From: Chryseobacterium sp. MYb264 | GTDB lineage: Bacteria; Bacteroidota; Bacteroidia; Flavobacteriales; Weeksellaceae | Assembly (NCBI RefSeq): GCF_035974275.1 | Contig: NZ_CP142422.1 | Span: forward strand, 4,836,001-4,900,000 | Reading direction: 5' to 3' | DNA length: 64,000 nucleotides | Part shown: in pieces, positions 43,403-50,959 of the stretch | Layout of the letters: each line of letters opens with the position of its first letter | Numbering within the stretch: the stretch's first letter is position 1 | Made by a program: the position numbers and the translations under genes | The notes under the pieces: generated by a model | What the model was told of the DNA's origin: nothing | The model's input: only the letters and a program-made list of their open reading frames with translations | The model's database searches: none

Positions 43403-44629
43403 ATGAAATTAATCAATATATACACCAACTCATTCAAAGGGCTTTCTCAGGAAAGCTGGATGCTTGCGCTGGTAATGCTCATCAACCGTGCAGGTTCGAT
43501 GGTACTTCCGTTTTTGGGAGTTTATATGACGGATCATCTGCATTTCAGCATAGAAAATACAGGAATCGTTCTGAGCTTTTTCGGAATAGGATCTGTGTTA
43601 GGCTCATGGCTGGGCGGGATGATCACCGATAAAATAGGAGAATACAAAGTGCAGTATCTCAGTTTATTGCTGAGTGTACCGTTATTCTGTTTAATTCCGA
43701 TTTTTAAGACGGAAATTGGAGTGGCGAGTATTATTCTGATCCAAAGTATTGTCAGCGAGACTTTTCGTCCTGCAAATTCCGTGGCAATTACAAAATATGC
43801 CAAACCGGAAAATATCACCAGAGCCTTTTCACTAAATCGGATGGCAGTGAATCTGGGATTCTCCATCGGTCCGGCTTTGGGCGGGATTTTATCGGCTATT
43901 TCATATGAATTTTTATTCTTCAGTAACGCGTTGGCGGCTTTATTGGCGGGATTGATGTATATCTGGTTCTTTGCCAAAAGAAATAAATTAGCCAAAGCCA
44001 AAGCTAAAAAAGTAAAAGAAGCGATAGAAGTAAAAAAAGAAAACTCGCCTTACCGCGATCGTAAATTTTTGATTTACTGTGCTTTTTGTATGCTGTTTTC
44101 GATCTGCTTTTTCCAGCTTTTCAGTACGTTAACGATCTTCTACAAAGATACTGCTAAGCTCAGCCAGCAAAATATAGGGTATATTTTAGGCTACAGCGGA
44201 TTCCTGATTGTATTGCTCGAAATGGGATTCGTGCAAATTGCAGAGAAATATTTTAGCCTTGCCGTTACCATGCTTCTGGGTACTTTCATTTGCGGATTTT
44301 CTTATGCCATGATGGCGTTTGACCACAGTATGATCACTTTGGTTGTCGCAATGACCTTATTATGTATCGGGGAAATCTGGACGTTGCCTTTTATGTCAAC
44401 CATCACGGCTTTGCGTTCAGGAGCCAATAATAAAGGAGCTTACATGGGACTGAACGGGATTTCATTTTCCATCGCATTCATTGTGACGCCTTATATCGGA
44501 ACTCTTTTGGCTGAAAAATTTGGCTTCAATGCTTTATGGATCGGAACCGGGGTGCTGGCAACCCTTATCGCGGTAGCATTTTACTTCATCGTTCCCTGGC
44601 TGATTGGGGATAAGAAAAAAGCGGACTAG
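43403..44629 (+). CDS. Major facilitator superfamily transporter
   Basis: 408 residues with about 12 membrane helices in two halves separated by a charged loop (AKRNKLAKAKAKKVKEAI, residues about 193-210). The MFS A-motif region is GSWLGGMITDKIGEYKVQY between helices 2 and 3, and motif-like GFSIGPALGGILS is in helix 5. NKGAYMGLNGISFSIAFIVT and GTLLAEKFG fit the drug:H+ antiporter 1 type (12 TM). Substrate unknown. The upstream region has no perfect -7 box but contains repeat fragments; the downstream region begins with palindromes that could terminate it. Confidence 0.87.
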   Translation: MKLINIYTNSFKGLSQESWMLALVMLINRAGSMVLPFLGVYMTDHLHFSIENTGIVLSFFGIGSVLGSWLGGMITDKIGEYKVQYLSLLLSVPLFCLIPIFKTEIGVASIILIQSIVSETFRPANSVAITKYAKPENITRAFSLNRMAVNLGFSIGPALGGILSAISYEFLFFSNALAALLAGLMYIWFFAKRNKLAKAKAKKVKEAIEVKKENSPYRDRKFLIYCAFCMLFSICFFQLFSTLTIFYKDTAKLSQQNIGYILGYSGFLIVLLEMGFVQIAEKYFSLAVTMLLGTFICGFSYAMMAFDHSMITLVVAMTLLCIGEIWTLPFMSTITALRSGANNKGAYMGLNGISFSIAFIVTPYIGTLLAEKFGFNALWIGTGVLATLIAVAFYFIVPWLIGDKKKAD

Positions 44630-44665
44630 TTATGTAGGGGCGTGCCCCTTCGTTGGCCAAAGCTT

Positions 44666-44699
44666 AAACCTCATAGGTTTTTAAAAACCTATGAGGTTT
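44666..44699. repeat. Perfect 34-bp palindrome
   Basis: aaacctcataggttttt (44666-44682) and its exact inverse (44683-44699). It can act as a terminator for the MFS gene or in both directions. The same kind of AT-rich perfect palindrome recurs at 44861. Confidence 0.85.
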
Positions 44700-44860
44700 T
44701 CCTTTCCAAAACTTCGGGTCGGGCTTCTCTGGGGTTCGCTTCGCTTCCGTACTCGTTCGTTCCTCACTCGCACCGGCTCCTTTGTCGCCGCCCGACGCAT
44801 CCCTCACGCGAGGCTCGTCATAGAGACAAAGAAAGTTTTGTTTAACGAGAAGCCTCAGGA
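44700..44860. other. GC-rich insert between two palindromes
   Basis: A stretch rich in G and C, clearly unlike the flanking DNA (cgggtcgggcttctctgggg, ttcgcttccgtactcg, gtcgccgcccgacgcatc). Open frames cross it but none has a believable start or family. It looks like a repeated island; see findings. Confidence 0.6.
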
Positions 44861-44897
44861 AACCGTGTCAAGGTTCAAAACCTTGACACGGTTTTTT
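44861..44897 (+). terminator. Perfect 15-bp hairpin with 3-base loop and T run
   Basis: aaccgtgtcaaggtt (44861-44875), caa, aaccttgacacggtt (44879-44893), then TTTT. Intrinsic terminator geometry; also a likely member of a dispersed palindrome family. Confidence 0.85.
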
Positions 44898-44961
44898 CAT
44901 AAACACAAATTTTAATCATCAATACAAAGGAAAAAGAATAGTTTTTGCTATGGTGTAGTCA

Positions 44962-46992
44962 ATGAAAAAACTATATTTTCTACTTTCTTTATTTTCCGCA
45001 TCCATATTATTCTCTCAGCAAAGAGATTCTGCAACGTTGATTTCAGAAGTACAAATAGATGCCTATAAAAAACCGACCGCATTTGTTTCATCCACAAAAT
45101 CAGTATCCGTTATTGCAGAAGATCTGCTGAACCAGAATACGCCCGAAAGACTATTGGAATCATTCAACCAGATTGCAGGTGCAAGAATGGAAGAACGTTC
45201 ACCGGGAAGCTACCGGATTTCCCTTCGCGGAAGCACGCTGAGATCGCCTTTTGGAGTTCGGAACGTGAAAGTCTATCTCGATGATTTTATTTTGTCAGAT
45301 GCCTCCGGAAATACGTATTTCAATATCATTTCCCCGGAATTGATTAATAGAATGGAAGTGTATAAAGGTCCCGAAAGTGGAGATTACGGAGCTGTAACAG
45401 GAGGAACTGTTTTACTTCAGACCCGGAATTCGGATCAAATTTCAGCAAATCTTTCTACAGGAAGCTACGGAATGTTCAATCAGAGTTTTAATGTTTCAAA
45501 AAAGATAGGAAGACATTTCTTTGAGGTCTTTCAAAATTATTATCAGACCGATTCTTATCGGGAGCAGTCGAAAATTCAGCGAAAGCAGATTTTTCTTAAA
45601 GATTATTTTCAGTATTCTGAAAAAGGATTGTTAAAGGCAATGATGCTGTATTCCGATTTACATTACCAGATACCGGGAGGCTTAACGCTGGAGCAGATGC
45701 AGCTTAACAGAAAGCAGGCAAGACCATCTACAGCAATGATGCCTGGTGCGAAAGATCAAAATGCAGGAATTCGTAATAAAATGATCCTCGCAGGGCTTTC
45801 ACATGAGTTTCATTTTAATCAGGATTTTTCTCATTTCATTTTGGTTCAGGGTTCTTATGTAGATTTTGAAAACCCTTTTATCACCAATTTTGAAAATCGT
45901 TTTGAGAGTAATTGGGAAATCCGGACTCATTTTAATTATGAAAAAAAGTTCAATGCCATTTCTTTGGCCTACCGACTGGGTTTTGAAGGCGGAATAAATA
46001 ATATAATCGTTAAAAACTTTGATAATAATCGGGGAGTAGCCGGGAATCCACAAAATTTCGATCACCTTAAAAATATTTCAGGATTTTATTTCTTTTCACA
46101 AAAGCTGAATGTAGGTGAAAAATTGTTTACAGATATTTCAATCAGCTTAAATTCCAATTCTTATGATTGGGAAAGGACATATCCGCGAACGGAAAACGGC
46201 AATGTCCATTTTAAAAATCAGTGGCTTCCGAATGTCGGACTGACCTATCTTTTCGCCAAAGGGTTTTCACTTCGGGGCAAACTCGGAAAGGGAAATTCAG
46301 CACCAACTAATGAAGAAATCCGTTCTTCCAATCAGCAGTTTAATGCCAGTCTTCGTCCTGAATATGGCTGGAATAAGGAAATTGGAGTACGTAAACAATT
46401 GGGAAATTCTATTTTTTTAGAAGCAGCTTATTTTGATTTCAGAATGAAAGACGCCATCGTCAGAAGGCAAAATGAAGCAGGGCAGGAGTATTTTGTAAAT
46501 TCAGGAGAAACCGCTCAAAAAGGGGTAGAGGTATTATTAGAATCTAAAATATTCACCCTTAAAAATGATATTTTCAGCAGTTTTAAGTTTAGGTTTTCGG
46601 GAAGCTTTTATGATTTTAAATTCAGAAATTATCAGCAAAATGAAAATGACTTTTCCGGAAACAATCTGACCGGAGTTCCGAAAACAACCATCAACAGTTT
46701 ACTGAACTTTACTTTCTTCAGGAAACTGGCGGTTGATTATTCCCATTTTTATACTTCAAAATTTCCGTTAAATGATGGAAATTCGGTGTGGTCAGATCCC
46801 AGTTGCGTAGGGAATATCCAGTTCCGGTTTCCTGTTGACCTTGATAAAACGAGGCTGAATCTATCATTGCAGATTCAAAATCTTTATAATACGGATTATG
46901 TATCGGGATTTGATATCAATGCTTTTGGAAACAGATACTATAATCCTGCTGCAAAACGGAATTTTATATTGGGTGTCAGGGTTGATTTTTAA
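44962..46992 (+). CDS. TonB-dependent outer membrane receptor
   Basis: 676 residues. Signal peptide LYFLLSLFSASILFSQQ, TonB-box-like SEVQIDAYKKP, plug domain (QNTPERLLESFNQIAGARME, SYRISLRGSTLRSPFGVRNV with KVYLDDF, RMEVYKGPESGDYGA, VTGGTVLLQTRN) and a barrel ending RNFILGVRVDF with the terminal Phe. The plug sequence YRISLRGSTLRSPFGVRNV is common to receptors that lie without a SusD partner. Substrate unknown. The downstream ypdA-like gene is convergent, its end 2 bp away, so no terminator sits between them. Confidence 0.9.
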   Translation: MKKLYFLLSLFSASILFSQQRDSATLISEVQIDAYKKPTAFVSSTKSVSVIAEDLLNQNTPERLLESFNQIAGARMEERSPGSYRISLRGSTLRSPFGVRNVKVYLDDFILSDASGNTYFNIISPELINRMEVYKGPESGDYGAVTGGTVLLQTRNSDQISANLSTGSYGMFNQSFNVSKKIGRHFFEVFQNYYQTDSYREQSKIQRKQIFLKDYFQYSEKGLLKAMMLYSDLHYQIPGGLTLEQMQLNRKQARPSTAMMPGAKDQNAGIRNKMILAGLSHEFHFNQDFSHFILVQGSYVDFENPFITNFENRFESNWEIRTHFNYEKKFNAISLAYRLGFEGGINNIIVKNFDNNRGVAGNPQNFDHLKNISGFYFFSQKLNVGEKLFTDISISLNSNSYDWERTYPRTENGNVHFKNQWLPNVGLTYLFAKGFSLRGKLGKGNSAPTNEEIRSSNQQFNASLRPEYGWNKEIGVRKQLGNSIFLEAAYFDFRMKDAIVRRQNEAGQEYFVNSGETAQKGVEVLLESKIFTLKNDIFSSFKFRFSGSFYDFKFRNYQQNENDFSGNNLTGVPKTTINSLLNFTFFRKLAVDYSHFYTSKFPLNDGNSVWSDPSCVGNIQFRFPVDLDKTRLNLSLQIQNLYNTDYVSGFDINAFGNRYYNPAAKRNFILGVRVDF

Positions 46993-46993
46993 A

Positions 46994-47956
46994 TCATTTC
47001 GAAAGAATATTTCCGATAATCATCCTCGCATGAATTCTCGAGTTTTCTATAAACCACAAATGAGTATCTTTTCCACCACAAACTACACCCGCTAAGTACA
47101 AATTCTGAATATTGGTTTCCATGGTTTCCGGATGATAAACCGGATTTAGGCAATCTCCCTGCAGGTCAATTCCGGAGTTCGTTAGGAAATTAAAATCGGG
47201 TAAATAACCTGTCATGGCTAAGACAAAATCATTCTCAATTTCTTGGATTTCTCCATTTTCATTTTTAAAAATAACAGACTCTTCTTTAATTTCAATGATT
47301 TCTGAATTAAAATGAGCTTTGATGCTTCCTTCAGAAATACGATTTTCAATATCAGGTTTTACCCAATATTTCACATTGTTGGAAATCTCGGAATGACGTA
47401 CGATCATCGTTACATCCGCTCCTTTTCTATAGGTTTCCAAGGCTGCATCCACGGAAGAGTTACTGGATCCCACCACTACAATTTTCTGCTGCGCATAAGG
47501 GTAGGGTTCCGTATAATAATGCTTTACTTTAGATAAATGCTCTCCGGGAATATTCATCATATTTGGAATGTCGTAGAATCCTGTAGAGATAATCACATGT
47601 TTAGCGTAATATTTTCCTTTAGAAGTTGTCACCTCGAAAATATCATTTTCTTTCGCAACTTTTTCTACCTTTTCGTAAAGATTGATATTGATATTTCGCT
47701 GTCTTGCAATGCCCTGATAATATTCTAAAGCTTCCTGCCTGCCGGGTTTCGGAGCTGTCGAAATAAATGGAATATCATCAATTTCCAGTTTTTCGGCTGT
47801 TGAGAAAAACCTCATATACAAAGGATAATGATACAAAGAATTGACAATAGTTCCTTTTTCTATGATTAAGTAGGTCAGATTATTTTTTTTTGCTTCCAGT
47901 GCACAATTCAGCCCGATAGGCCCTCCGCCGATAATAAGAATATCCAGAATTTCCAT
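46994..47956 (-). CDS. YpdA-family FAD/NAD(P)-binding oxidoreductase (active Cys replaced)
   Basis: 320 residues from ATG 47956. The FAD motif is ILIIGGGPIG at residues 6-15, the NADPH motif is IVVVGSSNSSVDAALET near 171, and the overall order (IEKGTIVNSLYHYPLYMRFF, PKPGRQEALEYYQ, FVLAMTGYLPDFNFL) is that of YpdA, the bacillithiol disulfide reductase of firmicutes. In YpdA the glycine motif is GGGPCG and Cys14 is redox active; here position 14 is Ile. So bacillithiol disulfide reduction by that Cys is unlikely and the role is open. A TTG at 47971 is in frame but lies inside the promoter. The -7 box ends only 4 bp before the ATG, so the mRNA may be leaderless. Confidence 0.82.
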   Translation of the reverse strand: MEILDILIIGGGPIGLNCALEAKKNNLTYLIIEKGTIVNSLYHYPLYMRFFSTAEKLEIDDIPFISTAPKPGRQEALEYYQGIARQRNININLYEKVEKVAKENDIFEVTTSKGKYYAKHVIISTGFYDIPNMMNIPGEHLSKVKHYYTEPYPYAQQKIVVVGSSNSSVDAALETYRKGADVTMIVRHSEISNNVKYWVKPDIENRISEGSIKAHFNSEIIEIKEESVIFKNENGEIQEIENDFVLAMTGYLPDFNFLTNSGIDLQGDCLNPVYHPETMETNIQNLYLAGVVCGGKDTHLWFIENSRIHARMIIGNILSK

Positions 47957-47960
47957 GGCA

Positions 47961-47968
47961 CAAAAGTA
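47961..47968 (-). promoter_or_regulatory. Promoter -7 box directly before the ypdA-like start
   Basis: TACTTTTG on the minus strand, exact TAnnTTTG, four bases from the ATG. Transcription would start at or beside the first codon. Confidence 0.55.
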
Positions 47969-48172
47969 CAAAAAACCGACAATCTAAGGGCTTTCCGGCA
48001 AATGCAAAAAACTATAAGTCCCATAAGTAAACTCTATTTCTTCTCCAAAAATTCACTTCTCTACTCCAAAACGCTCTACCCCTAAAAAACTCAAACCCTC
48101 CGATTATCAAATGCGATCTCCCTCAAACGTGGCATTGGATTTGGTGAATTATTATCTTAGAAATTGTAAAAT

Positions 48173-48808
48173 ATGAAAAAAATAATTGTATCTCTACTCA
48201 TTCTCAGTGTGGTTGCCTGTAAGAAAAACCCGGATAAGTTTTTGGATGATAAAACAGATTCAACTTTGGTAAAAACAGATAGTACGGCCACGGTTTCAAC
48301 AATTGCCAATAAAGAAGCGGCTTTAAAACAGATCAATGGTGATGTTGTACAAAGTTTAAAAGACAAAGATTATAAAAGATTTGCAGATTTTATTCATCCG
48401 GAAAAAGGGGTTCGGTTTTCGATGTATGCGTTTGTAGATCCAAAAGAAGATAAACAGCTTTCAAAAGCCGATTTTATAAAATATCAACCGACCAAAACAC
48501 TTTTTACCTGGGGCGCCATGGATGGTTCCGGAGATCCTTATAAAGCAACGATTAACGATTATCTTACCAAATGGGTCTATTCAAAAGATTTTGTGACGGG
48601 GCAGGTTTCGTTTAATGAATTCCAGGGAGGGGGGAATTCTCTGAATAATTTAAAGCAAATATATCCAAAAGCCGATTTTACCGAAAACTTCATCAAAGGT
48701 TCCGAAGCCAACTCTGAAATGGACTGGAAATGCTTACGTTTTGTCTTCGAAGAATTTGAAGGGAAATATTATCTGGTTGCCGTAATCAATGATCAGTGGA
48801 CGATTTAG
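48173..48808 (+). CDS. Hypothetical lipoprotein
   Basis: 211 residues, no family recognised with confidence. KKIIVSLLILSVVACKKNP is a lipoprotein signal with lipobox VVAC. The mature part starts with a Ser/Thr/Asp linker (DSTLVKTDSTATVST), then a compact domain: KEAALKQINGDVVQSLKDKD, KRFADFIHPEKGVRFSMYAF and the C-terminal CLRFVFEEFEGKYYLVAVIN. The helix-then-strand order and FADFIHPEKG recall NTF2/SnoaL-like fold lipoproteins of Bacteroidota (inference). It is monocistronic with near-consensus TATCTTAG 22 bp upstream. Confidence 0.75.
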   Translation: MKKIIVSLLILSVVACKKNPDKFLDDKTDSTLVKTDSTATVSTIANKEAALKQINGDVVQSLKDKDYKRFADFIHPEKGVRFSMYAFVDPKEDKQLSKADFIKYQPTKTLFTWGAMDGSGDPYKATINDYLTKWVYSKDFVTGQVSFNEFQGGGNSLNNLKQIYPKADFTENFIKGSEANSEMDWKCLRFVFEEFEGKYYLVAVINDQWTI

Positions 48809-49292
48809 TAAATATTGAAATTCAAAGGATGGGAGCCGGAAGCTTGAAGTGGGAAGTTTTTTTCAGCATTACGAATGATGAACATCATTAATGACAGGAA
48901 ATAATACCGTTTAATTTTGAAATTTCCATTATATTATTTACCCCTTTCAGGATGGTAACATCATTGAATACGTATACATCGGGTTTCAACCGACGCTACT
49001 CATATTTAACCCCTTCGGGGGTTTTTAAACCTGAGTTCGATCCATAAAATATTAGACCAGATCAAGAGGGACGGGCTTCAGCCCGTCTAAAAAAGATGAC
49101 ACTCCTGGAGGCTTTAGCCGAAATCGATAATCAATTTGTATCAAAGTCTCTATTTGATTTAGGATTTTATCATTGGGCTGAAGACATGCTATTGGCTTAT
49201 GTGTTAACGATTTTAAAATCAATATTTTAAATTATTTATTTCAATCGAACTCAGGTTTTAAGGTAAATTCAAAAAGAAAACAGTATAATTAT
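48809..49292. other. Gene-free interval with terminator-like and dispersed palindromes
   Basis: 484 bp. AACCCC-ttcg-GGGGTT with following T's (49008-49026) and gacgggc-ttca-gcccgtc (49070-49087) are hairpins; ggaggctttagccg follows near 49108. Phrases such as ttaaccccttcgggggtt are common intergenic repeats. No gene. Confidence 0.65.
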
Positions 49293-49298
49293 TAATTA

Positions 49299-50765
49299 GT
49301 CATTCCTTAAAAACCAAGTAATATTTTGATTATCAGTTTTATGCACTTATATTTCGTAAAAAATCGTTGTAAAAAATTGCAATAAATTGTATTTTTAGGA
49401 TATAAAAAGTGGCAAAATGTTAGGCAAAATAAGAGAGGATTTACAGCAGAATTTATTCAAGACCAGGCTTACGGAGCTTATTAATATGGAGCATCCGGTG
49501 GTAAAATTAGCTGGGGAGATTTCCTGGGATAAAATGGAGTCAGAGTTTGAGAAATTATTTTCAGAAAACGGAAGACCTTCTATTGCTATCCGTAAAATAG
49601 CAGGAATGCTTTTGCTCAAGGAAATGTTTAAAGAAAGTGATGAAAGTGTAATAGAGAGATGGATTGAGAATGCGTATTGGCAATATTTTACCGGAGAAAC
49701 CTTTTTCCAGACAGAGCAGCCTTTCGATCCGAGCAATTTTGTACACTTCAGAAAAAGAATTGGAGATAAGGGTTTGGAATTTCTTTTGGGACAAAGCGTT
49801 TCTCTCCATCCCAAAGCCAAAACAGAAGATGAAGTTCAGGTAGATACGACGGTTCAGGAGAAGAACATTACCTTTCCTACCGATGCCAAATTAGCAAAAA
49901 AAGTAATCGACAATTGTAGAAAAATAGCAGAAAAAGAGAGCGTTGTACAAAGACAAAGCTACAGAAGAGTGAGCAAACAATTATTGCGGGACGCTTTTTT
50001 TGGACATCATCCCAGAAGACAGAAGAAGGCAAAAATGGCGAGGAAAAAGCTCAGGACGATTGGTAAAAGAGTTCTTCGGGAATTGGAAAGAAAACTTCCT
50101 AAAGATGTTTTGAAAGGCTACGAAGACGTTTTTAAAATTTACCTTAAAGCACTCACCCAAGAACGTACCACGAAAGATAAAATTTACAGTCTTCACGAGC
50201 CACAAGTTGCGTGTATTGCGAAAGGAAAATCGGGAAAAGCATACGAGTTTGGGACAAAAGTAGCAGTAGTAAGAGGTCGGAAAACAGGGATCATCAGCTC
50301 GGTAAAGAGATTTTCTGGCAATCCTCACGATAGTAAAACTCTTGAAGAATCATTGGCACAGAGTGAGAGGGTAAGAAAATCCGTTGGCGGAACAAGACCT
50401 ACGAAAGCCACTACAGACAGAGGATTTAAAGGAATCAAAGAAGTGGAAGGAACAGCAATTTTGCTTCCCGCAAAAAAAGAAAAAACAAAATATGGGCAAC
50501 AAGTAGCCAGATTAAGATTCCGGGCAAGAGCAGCCATAGAACCTTGTATCTCTCATTTAAAAAGAAACCACTCCTTAGGATTAAACTTCCTGAAAGGAGT
50601 GGCTGGAGATATTAATAATGCATTATTAGCAGGGATTGGATACAATTTGAAGATGAGATTGAATCAAATCAAACAACAAATTCTTCTTTGGCTCGAACTT
50701 GTTCTCCGAATCTTTTTAGGCAAATATAATTTTCAAAGTCAAAAAACAGCTTTTTAAGGAGCGAC
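49299..50765 (+). mobile_element. IS5-like insertion sequence, copy 2 (1467 bp)
   Basis: Same length, ends and orientation as copy 1. Its target duplication is different: TAATTA at 49293-49298 and 50766-50771. That shows that the two copies inserted independently, at related AT-rich sites of the form TAAWTA. The encoded transposase is identical to copy 1, so at least one copy arrived recently. A (TCTA) microsatellite begins 18 bp after the right end. Confidence 0.93.
49417..50757 (+). CDS. IS5-superfamily DDE transposase (copy 2)
   Basis: 446 residues, identical in sequence to the transposase at 18979, with the same D, D, E positions (143, 334, 375). Complete frame. As in copy 1 the gene starts 118 bp inside the left end and stops 8 bp before the right end. 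Confidence 0.92.
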   Translation: MLGKIREDLQQNLFKTRLTELINMEHPVVKLAGEISWDKMESEFEKLFSENGRPSIAIRKIAGMLLLKEMFKESDESVIERWIENAYWQYFTGETFFQTEQPFDPSNFVHFRKRIGDKGLEFLLGQSVSLHPKAKTEDEVQVDTTVQEKNITFPTDAKLAKKVIDNCRKIAEKESVVQRQSYRRVSKQLLRDAFFGHHPRRQKKAKMARKKLRTIGKRVLRELERKLPKDVLKGYEDVFKIYLKALTQERTTKDKIYSLHEPQVACIAKGKSGKAYEFGTKVAVVRGRKTGIISSVKRFSGNPHDSKTLEESLAQSERVRKSVGGTRPTKATTDRGFKGIKEVEGTAILLPAKKEKTKYGQQVARLRFRARAAIEPCISHLKRNHSLGLNFLKGVAGDINNALLAGIGYNLKMRLNQIKQQILLWLELVLRIFLGKYNFQSQKTAF

Positions 50766-50783
50766 TAATTATTACTAGCAACG

Positions 50784-50824
<41 letters not shown>

Positions 50825-50848
50825 GGCGTTTAGCTCAAATAATAAAAC

Positions 50849-50924
50849 ACTTCGACAGGCTCAGTATGGCAGTCCTAATACTAAACATTCAGTATTAAAA
50901 TTGTCAGGCTGAGCTTGTCGAAGT
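50849..50924 (-). terminator. Long inverted repeat with nested palindrome, tail of the glycosyltransferase gene
   Basis: acttcgacaggctcag (50849-50864) and ctgagcttgtcgaagt (50909-50924) are inverse with one mismatch, the outer arms; taatact (50876-50882) and agtatta (50891-50897) form an inner stem. cttcgacaggctcag is a phrase found between genes in many flavobacteria. The plus strand ends in TTTTTT. It probably terminates transcription in one or both directions. Confidence 0.7.
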
Positions 50925-50959
50925 CTTTTTTAATGCAAAATATTTGATTTTAAAGTTAA

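Noticed and set aside
44691..44915. Small ORFs across the GC-rich island
   Set aside because: No family, no promoter, and they read through palindromes and repeat sequence.
18861..50765. A 31.9-kb composite transposon flanked by two direct IS copies
   Set aside because: Each copy has its own matched 6-bp duplication (TAAATA and TAATTA), so they inserted separately; the segment between them holds housekeeping genes (fbp, menC, glnS, tRNAs).
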